Counted from the first letter of the stretch, positions 54,212 to 63,287 are shown. The stretch: DNA of 64,000 nt from Bacteroidales bacterium (GCA_020636845.1 JACJXD010000011.1:13226-77225), one strand, 5' to 3'. Made by a program: numbers and translations. Notes: a model not told the origin generated them from the letters alone.

Positions 54212-54922
54212 ATGAGTTTACAGGTAAAGGGTTTAAATAAGGAATACGAAGGGATGCTGTTGTACAGCAATTTCGGTATTGATTTTACCGAAGGGACAAT
54301 TACTTGTATTTTAGGTCCGTCGGGGTGTGGAAAGACCACGCTGTTAAACATCATAGGGGGAACAGTAAAACCGGATAGTGGAACGTTGGTAGGGTTCGAT
54401 AAAAAGGTTATTTCGTATATATTTCAGGAACCTCGATTGCTTCCTTGGAGAACGGTTGAGCAAAACATAGAATTTGTGCTGGGTAAAAATATTGCTTCTG
54501 CCGAGAAGAAGAAGATTGTAAGGCAGTTTATTCAACTGGTTGAACTGGATGGCTTCGAGAAGTATTATCCTTCGAAGTTGAGTGGTGGTATGCGTCAGAG
54601 GGTTTCTATAGCCCGGTCGTTTGCATATCCTTCGGATATTATTTTAATGGACGAAGCGTTAAAAGGGCTGGATGTAAAGTTGAAGCAGAATCTTATTCGG
54701 ACATTTTCCCGAATTTGGCAAGCCGATAGACGAACGGTCATTTTTGTTACTCACGACGTTGATGAAGCGCTTATGTTGGGAAACGAAGTGATTGTTTTTA
54801 GCGAAGCTCCTGTGCAAGTTGTTATGCGGCAAAAGGTAGAAGTACCTTTGGCAAATCGTACTATCGAAACAGACTATTTTAAAGCATTGAAGCAAGACTT
54901 AATAAAGGCATTGGGCAGTTAA
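54212..54922 (+). CDS. ABC importer ATPase (SsuB/TauB-like)
   Basis: A 236-residue ATPase: Walker A GPSGCGKTTLL, Q-loop IFQEPRLLPWRTV, signature LSGGMRQRVSIARS, Walker B IILMDEALKGLD and H-loop THDVDEALML. The FQEPRLLPWRTV form is typical of the SsuB/TauB/ThiZ group. The Walker B proline usually found after DE (DEPF) is alanine, a mild variation that should not abolish function. It energises the importer from the cytoplasm. Confidence 0.93.
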   Translation: MSLQVKGLNKEYEGMLLYSNFGIDFTEGTITCILGPSGCGKTTLLNIIGGTVKPDSGTLVGFDKKVISYIFQEPRLLPWRTVEQNIEFVLGKNIASAEKKKIVRQFIQLVELDGFEKYYPSKLSGGMRQRVSIARSFAYPSDIILMDEALKGLDVKLKQNLIRTFSRIWQADRRTVIFVTHDVDEALMLGNEVIVFSEAPVQVVMRQKVEVPLANRTIETDYFKALKQDLIKALGS

Positions 54923-55000
54923 TTGTTATTATATAGGTTAACTTGGATCTATTCTTAATTTTTAGAAATAGATAAAGTCTTTTGTATTGACTTTTGGTTT

Positions 55001-55008
55001 TATATTTG
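55001..55008 (+). promoter_or_regulatory. -7 box before the nitroreductase gene
   Basis: TATATTTG matches TAnnTTTG; a TTTG lies 16 nt upstream, shorter than usual spacing. Confidence 0.4.
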
Positions 55009-55068
55009 TTGGCTTATTTCAGTATTGTTACTTACAAAAAATATTGTTGAATATTAAAAGTAGTAGAG

Positions 55069-55635
55069 ATGTTTACCGATCCTAAATTGAACGAATATTT
55101 TTACTGGCTGGTGAATAACCGCCAAAGCGACAGGGCCTATAAGAATACTCCCGTTGAAAAAGATAAAATTTTAAGAATACTGGAAGCTGCAAGAATAGCT
55201 CCATCGGCATGTAATGCCCAACCTTGGAAGTTTGTTGTTGTTGACGATCCTGAACTGAAAAACAGGTTAGCCGATGCTGCGGCAAGCAGGGTGTTGGGAA
55301 TTAACCATTTTACCAAACAGGCACCTGTTCACATTGTAATTGTAATGGAGAGTGCCAACTTAAATTCCAATGTTGGAAGTTTGGTAAAGCATAAAACATT
55401 TCCGTTGATAGATATTGGTATTTCAGCCGAGCATATTTGTTTAGCCGCTAAAAGCGAAGGACTTGGAAGTTGCATGCTTGGTTGGTTCGACGAACCAGCT
55501 GTTAAAAAATTGCTGGGTATTCCTAAATCTAAAAGAATTCCTTTGTTGATAACGCTTGGTTATCCCGAGAAGGATGAGATAAGGGAGAAAAAGCGTAAAT
55601 CGTATTCCGATATTGTTTCGTTTAACAGGTATTAA
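55069..55635 (+). CDS. Nitroreductase-family flavoprotein
   Basis: A 188-residue FMN enzyme of the nitroreductase fold: NRQSDRAYKNTPVEKDKILRILEAARIAPSACNAQPWKFVVV (fragment RILEAARIAPSACNAQPWKF) and LAAKSEGLGSCMLGWFDEPAVKKLLGIP. Members reduce quinones, nitro compounds or flavins, or fragment flavin (BluB). The gene follows the importer by about 150 nt, probably from its own promoter. Whether it acts on the imported ligand is unknown. Its end overlaps the convergent glycosyltransferase by 4 nt. Confidence 0.9.
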   Translation: MFTDPKLNEYFYWLVNNRQSDRAYKNTPVEKDKILRILEAARIAPSACNAQPWKFVVVDDPELKNRLADAAASRVLGINHFTKQAPVHIVIVMESANLNSNVGSLVKHKTFPLIDIGISAEHICLAAKSEGLGSCMLGWFDEPAVKKLLGIPKSKRIPLLITLGYPEKDEIREKKRKSYSDIVSFNRY

Positions 55636-56732
55636 TTCGGTTTGTTAATCGATTTAATTATTTCGATTAGTTTTTCAGATTCTTTTGACCAGGTTAGTTT
55701 ATTTGCTGCATTAGACAGATTTGCTAATGTTTGATCGTATTTTTGCTTGTCGTCAATAAAATCGGTTAAGAAATCAGCTAGTTCTTTGGGATTTCTTGTA
55801 GGTGCTACAAGTCCTATTTGATATTCGTTAACCAAGTTGCTCATGTCCGGCAGGTTACTTACCAAAACGGGAACGCTGGCTGCAACGTAATCGAAAATTT
55901 TATTGGGTAGGGCATAGCGATAGTTAAGGCCGAGGTCTTCTTCTAACGACAAACCAATCCATGCTTTGCATGTTAGGATATGTAGGTTGTCTGCATCTAG
56001 CACTCCTGTAAATTCAATTCTGTCGAAAAGTTTCTTTTCCAACATCCTCTTTCTTAATTCAATTTCAATGTCTCCGCTTCCGGCTATAATTAAGTGGTAA
56101 CAGGGAAGATATTCCATCATGTCGATGGCTAATTCAATGCCTCTTCCCACGTTTAGCGAGCCTTGGTATATTAATGTAGGCTGTTTATCCTTAAATGCCT
56201 CTGTATTTACTTTTGCCGAAACGTTACGAATTACAATTGGGTTAACGCCGTAACGTTTTTTTAGTTCTTTAGAAACTCCTTCTGAAACAGTAATGATATA
56301 TCTGGCACGCTTTATAAAAATTGCCTCGGACATTTTCCATATAAATTTTTTTATTGGATGTCCTATTAATTCGGGAATTTCGGTAAAAAGTTCGTGACTG
56401 TCGTATATAAGAGGTTTGAACCTAATTATTGCTCCAATACTACAACCTACAAGTGTGTCTAAATCGTTAGCATAAATAACGGATACCTTAGAAAAAGTAA
56501 TATTAACAATAACTTTCAGATTATAGAAGAAGTAGAATAAGGGACTTTTTTTGAAAAAACAACTTAACTTTTCTATGTTAAAATCAAACGTTTTCTCTTT
56601 TATGGTTTGCCTTCTGCATATTACAGTTGTTTGATAGCCATTTTTTAGCCATGTATTTGCGGTCCTTTGTACTCGTTGGTCGGTTGATATGTTTGAGGTA
56701 GTGTATAATCGTACTACTTTTTTCGAATTCAT
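55632..56732 (-). CDS. Glycosyltransferase, GT4-like
   Basis: A 366-residue GT-B glycosyltransferase. N-terminal VVRLYTTSNISTDQRVQRTANTWLKNG and the C-terminal donor domain with IYQGSLNVGRGIELAIDMMEYL (fragment YQGSLNVGRGIELAIDMM), LIIAGSGDIE and the E(x7)E motif region LSLEEDLGLNYRYALPNKIFDYVAAS (fragment NYRYALPNKIFDYVAAS). These are typical of retaining GT4 enzymes of cell-surface polysaccharide synthesis. Acceptor and donor are unknown. No other polysaccharide genes surround it. Confidence 0.85.
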   Translation of the reverse strand: MNSKKVVRLYTTSNISTDQRVQRTANTWLKNGYQTTVICRRQTIKEKTFDFNIEKLSCFFKKSPLFYFFYNLKVIVNITFSKVSVIYANDLDTLVGCSIGAIIRFKPLIYDSHELFTEIPELIGHPIKKFIWKMSEAIFIKRARYIITVSEGVSKELKKRYGVNPIVIRNVSAKVNTEAFKDKQPTLIYQGSLNVGRGIELAIDMMEYLPCYHLIIAGSGDIEIELRKRMLEKKLFDRIEFTGVLDADNLHILTCKAWIGLSLEEDLGLNYRYALPNKIFDYVAASVPVLVSNLPDMSNLVNEYQIGLVAPTRNPKELADFLTDFIDDKQKYDQTLANLSNAANKLTWSKESEKLIEIIKSINKPN

Positions 56733-56908
56733 GCTTATACATTTAAAACGCTAATATATTACAAATTTTAAGATAGCGTTAAGTTAGATGTATATGTGAA
56801 TTCCAATATTACTGTGCATACTTACTATTAAAGTAAAATTGTTATGTAATATTTTACGAAATAATAATTTTATAAATATGTTTATTGGACAAGTAAAGTT
56901 TTGTAAAA

Positions 56909-56940
56909 TAAAAAATGGAGTTGTAAAACTCCATTTTTTA
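56909..56940 (-). terminator. Terminator of the lipoprotein gene
   Basis: Perfect 12-bp stem AAAAATGGAGTT / AACTCCATTTTT with a 4-nt loop. On the minus strand it is followed by a T-rich run. Confidence 0.85.
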
Positions 56941-56959
56941 AGTCAGTAGTAATTAAAAA

Positions 56960-58306
56960 CTAGTTTGCTTTTATAGTAAGTACATCGGAGAAAGGTCCTT
57001 TATTTCCGCTGTAATCAATAGCTCTTATTATAATTTTAAACTCTTTTCCATTTGCAAAGAGCCCTTCAGAAGGTACGGAAATGTCAGGAAGATTTGTTAA
57101 GTAAATGTATAAACTTTCGTATCCGCTTGAATAGCTATAAAAATAATTACCAAAGTTTATGAATTCAGAGTTGTCGTATTGTCCAAAAACTTGGAAAGCG
57201 TAAGCATCTGGATTTTCATCGAATTGAACCTGAATATACGATGTGGTGTATTGAATGGGGTTAGGGTAAATAACATTAATGTTTGTAACTTTTGGTAGAG
57301 TACTTGCGGTTCCTCCTTCTACGGTGAAACTAAAAGTAGTGTAAGAACTGTAAGAAGGATATGAGTTTCCATCACTATCATACAATTTTAAATAAACTAA
57401 ATAGTTTCCGCCTTCTTCAAGAGCAGAACCCATAGGATCTATAGTTAAAGTTTTGTTATCATCAGACCAACTGGAACTTGCAGCAATTTCTTCGGTCCCA
57501 TAGTAATCTGTTTGTTTATATAGAACAATAGCATTCGATGTGTTATTAACATCAATGGCTTTTGAAAATGTGAATACAATGTTGTCGGTACTGGTGAAGT
57601 TATCATTGGGTTTTCCCTCGTCATCTACAACATTTGAATAGGTAACGTAAATCGACGAATTTTTTGCATAATAACTTAATGTATATATATCATCAAAATC
57701 TTTAGGATAGTTAGTAATATATGATGAGTAGCCAGATGACAAATAATAGTTGTAATTTCCTTCGGTAAATTCAACTTTAAGATTTACAGGAACATTGGGT
57801 AAACTGTCAACAGAAATATTCCCGTTTTCATCGGTTTTTCCGGTAATTGTGTTATTTAGAAAATTGCTTGGCAATATAATTTTATAATCAACATTAGCAG
57901 CTGGTTTTTTTACTTGTCCAAAACCATAGATTATTTGTGTGGTCAATTTTTCAGAAAATTTATAAAGCATGGTTGAGGTTGTGTAAGATAAATCTGGGCA
58001 GGTTTGTCCATCACTCTTAATTTCAACATATTCTACCATCGAACCATACCCTGCCATTTCAAATCGAATAATATGGGTACCTGCATTTAAACCTTTAAAC
58101 CAGTAATGTCCGTTTTCGTCAGTAGTCGTGATTTCAGATTTTCCGTTTACGTAAAGATTAACACTTACGCCTTGCAAAGGAGTATAGCCTTCTTGATAAA
58201 CATAACCATCAATAGTTACAGATTGGCTAAATTTAATAGTATAATCATCTTTGCTACAAGATGCCAAGGCTAAAGAAGCCATAAAAAACAGAATAAATTT
58301 TTTCAT
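56960..58306 (-). CDS. Surface lipoprotein with carboxypeptidase-like and Ig-like domains
   Basis: A 448-residue lipoprotein: signal peptide with lipobox LALASCSKDD (C17). Next a carboxypeptidase-regulatory-like domain (about 30-115) with GYTPLQGVSVNLYVNG and TTDENGHYWFKGLNAGTH, a second beta-domain with TGKTDENGNISVDSLP, an SbsA-like Ig domain (about 240-330, FTSTDNIVFTFSKAIDVNN) and a beta-rich C-terminus. The Ser-Lys-Asp-Asp after the cysteine resembles surface-export signals of Bacteroidota lipoproteins. It is tyrosine-rich. Function unknown; no neighbours suggest a role. Confidence 0.8.
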   Translation of the reverse strand: MKKFILFFMASLALASCSKDDYTIKFSQSVTIDGYVYQEGYTPLQGVSVNLYVNGKSEITTTDENGHYWFKGLNAGTHIIRFEMAGYGSMVEYVEIKSDGQTCPDLSYTTSTMLYKFSEKLTTQIIYGFGQVKKPAANVDYKIILPSNFLNNTITGKTDENGNISVDSLPNVPVNLKVEFTEGNYNYYLSSGYSSYITNYPKDFDDIYTLSYYAKNSSIYVTYSNVVDDEGKPNDNFTSTDNIVFTFSKAIDVNNTSNAIVLYKQTDYYGTEEIAASSSWSDDNKTLTIDPMGSALEEGGNYLVYLKLYDSDGNSYPSYSSYTTFSFTVEGGTASTLPKVTNINVIYPNPIQYTTSYIQVQFDENPDAYAFQVFGQYDNSEFINFGNYFYSYSSGYESLYIYLTNLPDISVPSEGLFANGKEFKIIIRAIDYSGNKGPFSDVLTIKAN

Positions 58307-58334
58307 ATACTTTTTGTTAGTTTTAAAATGAAAT

Positions 58335-58342
58335 CAAAATTA
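58335..58342 (-). promoter_or_regulatory. -7 box of the surface-lipoprotein gene
   Basis: On the minus strand TAATTTTG, 28 nt upstream of the start. No convincing -33 box. Confidence 0.45.
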
Positions 58343-58738
58343 ATATGAAAATTGTTCTGATTTTGTAATTATTTTTTTGTTTCAAAACATATTTTAAAAA
58401 TTTGATAATAACTAAATGTTTATTATCTTTTAAAAGAAAGTGTTTAAGTTATTGATAATTTGAATTTTGTGTTTTTGTTAAAAACATAATTATGCAAGTT
58501 AATAGTTTATATTTTATAAATATAAAGTATTAGTAATGCGTTTTTTAAGTACTATTTATGCATGTATTGCATCTATAAAAAGATGTTTTTGTAATAAGAG
58601 GGATTTGAATTTAGTTTAAGGTAGTTTCAAAAATTAATGTAATTTTTTGAAATGCCATGTTGTTTTTGTCTTTTACAAACAGAAGGCAAAAGGGACATAA
58701 ATTTGGATTTATATCCAATAAGTTTGAATAATTAAATC
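58343..58738. other. A+T-rich gap between lipoprotein and murB genes
   Basis: About 400 nt of very A+T-rich DNA with no gene, repeat or hairpin that I can support, apart from the divergent -7 boxes at each end. Confidence 0.5.
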
Positions 58739-58746
58739 TATATTTG
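58739..58746 (+). promoter_or_regulatory. -7 box before murB
   Basis: TATATTTG matches TAnnTTTG, 22 nt before the start. The -33 region is not clear. Confidence 0.45.
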
Positions 58747-58767
58747 TTTGGTTAATCGATAGTACAA

Positions 58768-59781
58768 ATGTTTGTAATTAAGAAGAATATATCTTTAAAA
58801 CCAAACAATACTTTTGGTATTGATGTGTCCACAAGGTACTTTGCCAGGGCAAATACCGTTGAGAAGATAATCTATTCAATAAATTTTGCATCGTATAATC
58901 GTTTACCTATATATGTTTTGGGTGGCGGAAGCAATGTATTATTAACTTCCGACATAGAAGGAGTGGTTGTTAATTCGGCCATTAATGGAATAGCAATGAT
59001 AGAAGAATCGGGTTCAGATGTAACTCTTAGCGTTGGAGCCGGAGTAGTATGGGACGATTTTGTGGCGTTTGCTGTTCAAAAGGGATGGGGAGGAGTGGAA
59101 AACCTTTCGTATATTCCGGGATGTGTTGGTGCTGCTCCAATTCAAAATATTGGGGCTTATGGCGTTGAGGCCGAAAAAAGTATTATTAAGGTTGAGTATA
59201 TCGATATTGCAAAACGAAAACTTGAAGAGATAAATCATTCTGAATGTCGTTTTGGCTATCGCGATAGTATTTTTAAGCAAGAACTTAAAGGGAAAGTAAT
59301 TATTACCAATGTTTGGTTTAGGTTGAGCAAAAAATTGGAGTTCAGAGTTGATTATGGAAGTTTGCAAACGGAAGTAGCCAAATTGGGAGAGGTAACCCTT
59401 AGTAATATAAGGAATGCCGTGATAGATGTCCGTAAAAGGAAATTACCCGATCCGAAAGAGGTTGGAAATGCTGGTAGCTTTTTCAAGAACCCTATAGTTG
59501 AAGTTGAAGTGTATAGAGATTTAAAGGTAAAGTTTCCGGAGATACCATTTTACCAACTATCCGATAGCTTAGTTAAAATACCTGCCGGTTGGCTTATAGA
59601 GCAAGCAGGCTGGAAAGGAAAACGTGTTGGCAATTGTGGCGTTCATCAGAAACAAGCGTTGGTGATTGTTAACTATGGCGGTGCTACCGGAAAAGAAATT
59701 CTTGCTTTTGCAAAATCGATACAAGAATCCGTTGCTAGTACATTTGGCTTAGAACTGGAGATGGAGGTGAATATTCTTTAG
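58768..59781 (+). CDS. murB: UDP-N-acetylenolpyruvoylglucosamine reductase MurB
   Basis: NADPH- and FAD-dependent enzyme that makes UDP-MurNAc for peptidoglycan. The 337-residue protein shows NTFGIDV near the start, FAD-binding YVLGGGSNVLL, GGVENLSYIPGCVGAAPIQNIGAYG (fragment ENLSYIPGCVGAAPIQNIGA), FGYRDSIFK (arginine), GNAGSFFKNP with the catalytic serine, and a C-terminal LELEMEV with the catalytic glutamate. The presence of the tyrosine-loop insertion fits type I MurB. Confidence 0.96.
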   Translation: MFVIKKNISLKPNNTFGIDVSTRYFARANTVEKIIYSINFASYNRLPIYVLGGGSNVLLTSDIEGVVVNSAINGIAMIEESGSDVTLSVGAGVVWDDFVAFAVQKGWGGVENLSYIPGCVGAAPIQNIGAYGVEAEKSIIKVEYIDIAKRKLEEINHSECRFGYRDSIFKQELKGKVIITNVWFRLSKKLEFRVDYGSLQTEVAKLGEVTLSNIRNAVIDVRKRKLPDPKEVGNAGSFFKNPIVEVEVYRDLKVKFPEIPFYQLSDSLVKIPAGWLIEQAGWKGKRVGNCGVHQKQALVIVNYGGATGKEILAFAKSIQESVASTFGLELEMEVNIL

Positions 59782-59790
59782 ATTTTGTAT

Positions 59791-61200
59791 TTAAAAAAAT
59801 GCTTCATCGAAATTTACTAGAAAAACATGCTTTGTAGCACGAGTAATGGCTGTATATAACCATCGCAGGTATTCTTTTGTAAGCATTTCTTCGCGGAAAA
59901 AGTTTTGATCAATATAAATATTAGGCCATTGGCCTCCTTGCGCTTTATGACAGGTAACAGCATAAGCAAATTTAACTTGCAATGCATTGAAGAAAGGATC
60001 TTCTTTTATTTTTTTTAGCCTACTCCTATAGTTTTTAATGTTTTGGTAATCGACGGAAACTTGATCGAAAAGTTGTTTATTTTCGTCTCTGCCTAACGAA
60101 GGCCCTTCCATATGTAGGGAATCAAGAATTATTTTTACATCAACCTCTTCTTCTTGTTCATCAATAAGTTTTATAGTTATATCAGCGAATCTAAATCCGT
60201 ATAGTTCATAGTATTTTCTAATACGAGATACTTCTACAATTTCGCCATTGGCAATAAAACCGATTTTAGGATTGTTTTCAACCCAGAAATAGTTGTTGCG
60301 GGCTACCATGAGGTAATCGCCAACCGATAGTTCTTCTTCGTGATACAAAATACGCGAACGAATGCCTTCATTGTAACGATTTGCTCGCTTGTTGGAGTAG
60401 CAAACAACTACGTTTCCTTCTCGGCCTAATTTATCATATCCATTGGAAAGATGTTCCAACAATTCGCCTCCGCTTATTTTTTGAATATCGTTAAAATTTA
60501 GATTGAATTTTGGCTGGGTTATAACACCGTCGTCCAAATAGTTTCGGAGCATTGTTGCGTTAAACAAAATTCCAGAATTTAATTGCTGCCGGACAACCTC
60601 CGTTAGTGTGTGTTCTACTACTTCAAGTCCTAGTATTTCCAATTCAACCCGGTTAAGAGCAGGACTTACATCTAAGCCAACCGGAGGCAATTGGGCTGTG
60701 TCGCCCACCAATATTAAACGACAATTTTTCCCTTGATTAACAAACTCTACTAAATCGGTTAACAGCATACCAGATCCAAAAGCGCTATCCTCGTATGAAG
60801 AATTTGATATCATTGATGCTTCGTCAACTATAAATATGGTGTTGCTGAATTTGTTAAAATTTAAAACAAATCGTCCAACTCCTTCGCTTAGACTTTTTTG
60901 TCGGTATATACTTTTGTGAATGGTAAATGCCTTTGCTCCTGAATATTCACTTAGCACTTTAGCCGCTCTGCCGGTTGGGGCTAAAAGTTGAAAGTTGAGT
61001 TTAAATTTTTGCATGGTTTTGATCAGGCTGGCAATTATCGAAGTTTTACCGGTACCGGCGTATCCTTTTATTAATAAACATTGTCCGTTCTTTGGCGCTA
61101 CGAGGAAGTCTGCAAGACTTTTGCTAACCAACTCTTGACCTACAGTTGGTTCGAAACCTAAGTTTGATAGTATGTCAAGTTGGATATGATTTTTTAGCAC
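59791..61200 (-). CDS. RecD/Dda-like SF1 DNA helicase
   Basis: A 469-residue ATP-dependent helicase starting at a GTG (61200), with no upstream ATG. Walker A is GYAGTGKTS near residue 45, Walker B is FIVDEASMIS, motif III is LILVGDTAQLPPVG, and the C-terminal UvrD-like part has FAYAVTCHKAQGGQWPNIYID and RWLYTAITRATKHVFLV (fragments VTCHKAQGGQWPN and LYTAITRATKHVFLVNF). It resembles RecD2/Dda-type helicases without nuclease domains, common in Bacteroidota. Probably in replication or repair. Convergent with murB, 9 nt apart. Confidence 0.88.
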   Translation of the reverse strand: MLKNHIQLDILSNLGFEPTVGQELVSKSLADFLVAPKNGQCLLIKGYAGTGKTSIIASLIKTMQKFKLNFQLLAPTGRAAKVLSEYSGAKAFTIHKSIYRQKSLSEGVGRFVLNFNKFSNTIFIVDEASMISNSSYEDSAFGSGMLLTDLVEFVNQGKNCRLILVGDTAQLPPVGLDVSPALNRVELEILGLEVVEHTLTEVVRQQLNSGILFNATMLRNYLDDGVITQPKFNLNFNDIQKISGGELLEHLSNGYDKLGREGNVVVCYSNKRANRYNEGIRSRILYHEEELSVGDYLMVARNNYFWVENNPKIGFIANGEIVEVSRIRKYYELYGFRFADITIKLIDEQEEEVDVKIILDSLHMEGPSLGRDENKQLFDQVSVDYQNIKNYRSRLKKIKEDPFFNALQVKFAYAVTCHKAQGGQWPNIYIDQNFFREEMLTKEYLRWLYTAITRATKHVFLVNFDEAFF

Positions 61201-61226
61201 TTTGACTAATAATTTTTAAAAGATGG

Positions 61227-61258
61227 TTGTAAATATTATCGATATGTTGTTAAATTTG
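61227..61258 (+). promoter_or_regulatory. Promoter of the 61287 operon
   Basis: TTG (61227-61229), 21 nt, TAAATTTG (61251-61258), 28 nt before the start. Confidence 0.65.
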
Positions 61259-61286
61259 CAGGCAAACATAACCCAAATCTTACAAA

Positions 61287-61886
61287 ATGAAAAAAGTATT
61301 TCAAATTCTGTTAGCTATAGTTGTTGTTGCCCTTGGTTATCTTCTCATAGAAAGTATTATGGAGCCTATTAGGTTCGATAAAGAAAAAGATAAACGTTTC
61401 AAGGCAACTATCGAAAGATTGCAAAATGTTCGTACAGCAGAGCTTGCATACAAATCACAGTATGGTAAATTTACTGGAAACTTTGACACTTTGATTAGCT
61501 TTTTAAAGAATGGTAAAATTAAGGTTGTAAAGCAAGTTGGTTCAGAAGATGACTCTGTTGCTGTGGCTAAAGGTCTTGTATTTCGTGATACTATATCAAT
61601 ATTTGTTCGTGACACGATTCTTAAAAACTATGCAGTGGATTCGTTGCGTTTTGTTCCATTTACACATGGCGATAAATTTGAAATGGCTGCCGGGGAATTG
61701 GTTACTGAATCGAAAATTAAAGTAAAAGTATTTGAATGCAAAGCTCCTTACGAAGTTATCTTAAAGGATATGGACAAACAAGAGATTATTAACATGAAAG
61801 ATCTTGCTAAAAAACTCAATAAATATCCTGGATTAAAAGTTGGTTCGTTAACCGAAGCAACAAATAATGCTGGTAACTGGGAGTAG
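61287..61886 (+). CDS. Membrane-anchored unknown protein
   Basis: A 199-residue protein with one N-terminal membrane helix (about 5-24) and a soluble domain with KATIERLQNVRTAELAYKSQYGKFTGNFDTLISFLK (fragment NVRTAELAYKSQYGKFTGN). This segment recalls type IV pilin-like or T9SS-associated small proteins, but I cannot name the family. It lies 13 nt upstream of the DUF3822-like gene and shares its operon with rsmD. Confidence 0.7.
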   Translation: MKKVFQILLAIVVVALGYLLIESIMEPIRFDKEKDKRFKATIERLQNVRTAELAYKSQYGKFTGNFDTLISFLKNGKIKVVKQVGSEDDSVAVAKGLVFRDTISIFVRDTILKNYAVDSLRFVPFTHGDKFEMAAGELVTESKIKVKVFECKAPYEVILKDMDKQEIINMKDLAKKLNKYPGLKVGSLTEATNNAGNWE

Positions 61887-61899
61887 AAATTAAAAGTGA

Positions 61900-62751
61900 A
61901 TGATGCAACCGTTAAATCTGTTTGACGAGACATTTGACCAAGACAGAACTGCAAGTTATATATTATCCATTCAGGCTTGCCTGGATGGATTTTATTTTGC
62001 AATTTTCGATACGGTGCGAAATACCTATATAGGTTTAATTGTCCATCCCGTCACCGAACAGGTCTATCGGAACGATGGTTTTGTTGAAATTTTTACAGGT
62101 TTGGAGAAAGAGTATCCGTGGATTAAATGTGAGTTTAAAGAAGTATGGTTCTCATTTCTACAGTCCTCGTTTACAGTTGCACCAAAAAGTTTTGTTAACG
62201 AAACTTCGGCAAAAAAGATATTCGAAACAGTTCACGTTTTGGAAGATAATAGGCAGTTGCAAATATTTAATTGCAATAACGGAGTTGAAGTTTCTATTAT
62301 TTATGACCTTCCGACAGTATTGGCGAACGATTGGTTGAAACTTCAACCTAAAACGAATTTCATTCCGGCAGTTTTACCTTTATGCGATAGCAGTAAGATT
62401 GTTGAAAATGAAATATCGTTCAATGCTTCAATCCAAAATGAGACGTTGTTGTTTTCTGCCTTCGATGGGGAAAAATTACTTTTAGCTAATAGTTATGCAT
62501 GCAAAAACCCAACAGATATAACTTATTATTTGCTTTCAGTTGCTTCTGCATTAAAAGCGGATGTAAAACAGGTAAATTTATTCTTATTGGGCTCGTCCGA
62601 GTTTGTTAGTAAGCAGCATGAGTTGGCAACAGCATTTAAAAAGTATAATACCATTGCCACTTATCGTAGGGCTATTCTTTTTACATATCGTTTGTTACGG
62701 TACCGTTCCGAGTTTTATAACTTATTTGCCCAACCGTTTGTATGCGAATAG
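61900..62751 (+). CDS. DUF3822-family protein
   Basis: A 283-residue protein resembling DUF3822, a Bacteroidota family regularly encoded directly before rsmD. It has the layout of a split actin/RNase H-like fold (ILSIQACLDGFYFAIFD and FSAFDGEKLLLANSYACKNPTDITYYLLSV, fragment AFDGEKLLLANSYACKN). Function unknown. The start is ATGATG; either may be used. The stop overlaps rsmD by 10 nt, so translation is coupled. Confidence 0.82.
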   Translation: MMQPLNLFDETFDQDRTASYILSIQACLDGFYFAIFDTVRNTYIGLIVHPVTEQVYRNDGFVEIFTGLEKEYPWIKCEFKEVWFSFLQSSFTVAPKSFVNETSAKKIFETVHVLEDNRQLQIFNCNNGVEVSIIYDLPTVLANDWLKLQPKTNFIPAVLPLCDSSKIVENEISFNASIQNETLLFSAFDGEKLLLANSYACKNPTDITYYLLSVASALKADVKQVNLFLLGSSEFVSKQHELATAFKKYNTIATYRRAILFTYRLLRYRSEFYNLFAQPFVCE

Positions 62752-63284
62752 TGGGTGGTGAGTTAAAGGGGCGAATAATCCATCCGCCAAAAAATTTTTC
62801 AGCAAGGCCTACCACTGATTTTGCCAAGGAAAGTTTATTCAATATCCTAAATAATTACGTAGATTTTGATGAGGTCAATGTGCTCGATCTTTTTTCGGGT
62901 ACAGGCAGTATTAGCTTTGAGTTTGCTTCGCGAGGTGTAAAAAACATTACCGCAGTTGAAAATAACTATTTGCACTTTAAGTTTATAAAGGAAAATGCAG
63001 CAAGACTGGGTTTAAATAGTGTGAAAGTATATAAGCACGATGTCTTTAATTATATAAAGCATTGCGATGAAAAATTCGACATTATTTTTGCTGATCCACC
63101 TTATAGTTTAGATTTATTGGAAACAATTCCTGACGAAATATTTAAAGCAGGCTTATTAAACGAGAATGGTGTATTTATACTGGAGCACTCTTCCAAAAAT
63201 AGATTTGCTAACCATGTGTATTTTAGCGAGATTAGAAGTTATGGCAGTGTAAATTTTACTTTTTTTAAAAAAAATAGCGTTTAG
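62742..63284 (+). CDS. rsmD: 16S rRNA (guanine966-N2)-methyltransferase RsmD
   Basis: A 180-residue SAM-dependent RNA methyltransferase. Signature MRIVGGELKGRIIHPP and RPTTDFAKESLFNIL at the N-terminus; motif I VLDLFSGTGSISFE; motif IV DPPY in DIIFADPPYSLD near residue 118. Length and motifs match the RsmD family that modifies G966 in 16S rRNA. It is the third gene of the operon and is followed by tRNA-Asp. Confidence 0.95.
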   Translation: MRIVGGELKGRIIHPPKNFSARPTTDFAKESLFNILNNYVDFDEVNVLDLFSGTGSISFEFASRGVKNITAVENNYLHFKFIKENAARLGLNSVKVYKHDVFNYIKHCDEKFDIIFADPPYSLDLLETIPDEIFKAGLLNENGVFILEHSSKNRFANHVYFSEIRSYGSVNFTFFKKNSV

Positions 63285-63287
63285 GTC

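Noticed and set aside
54653..54675. Walker B variant DEALKGLD as a sign of an inactive ATPase
   Set aside because: The catalytic DE pair, signature, Walker A and H-loop are all intact; only the following proline is replaced.
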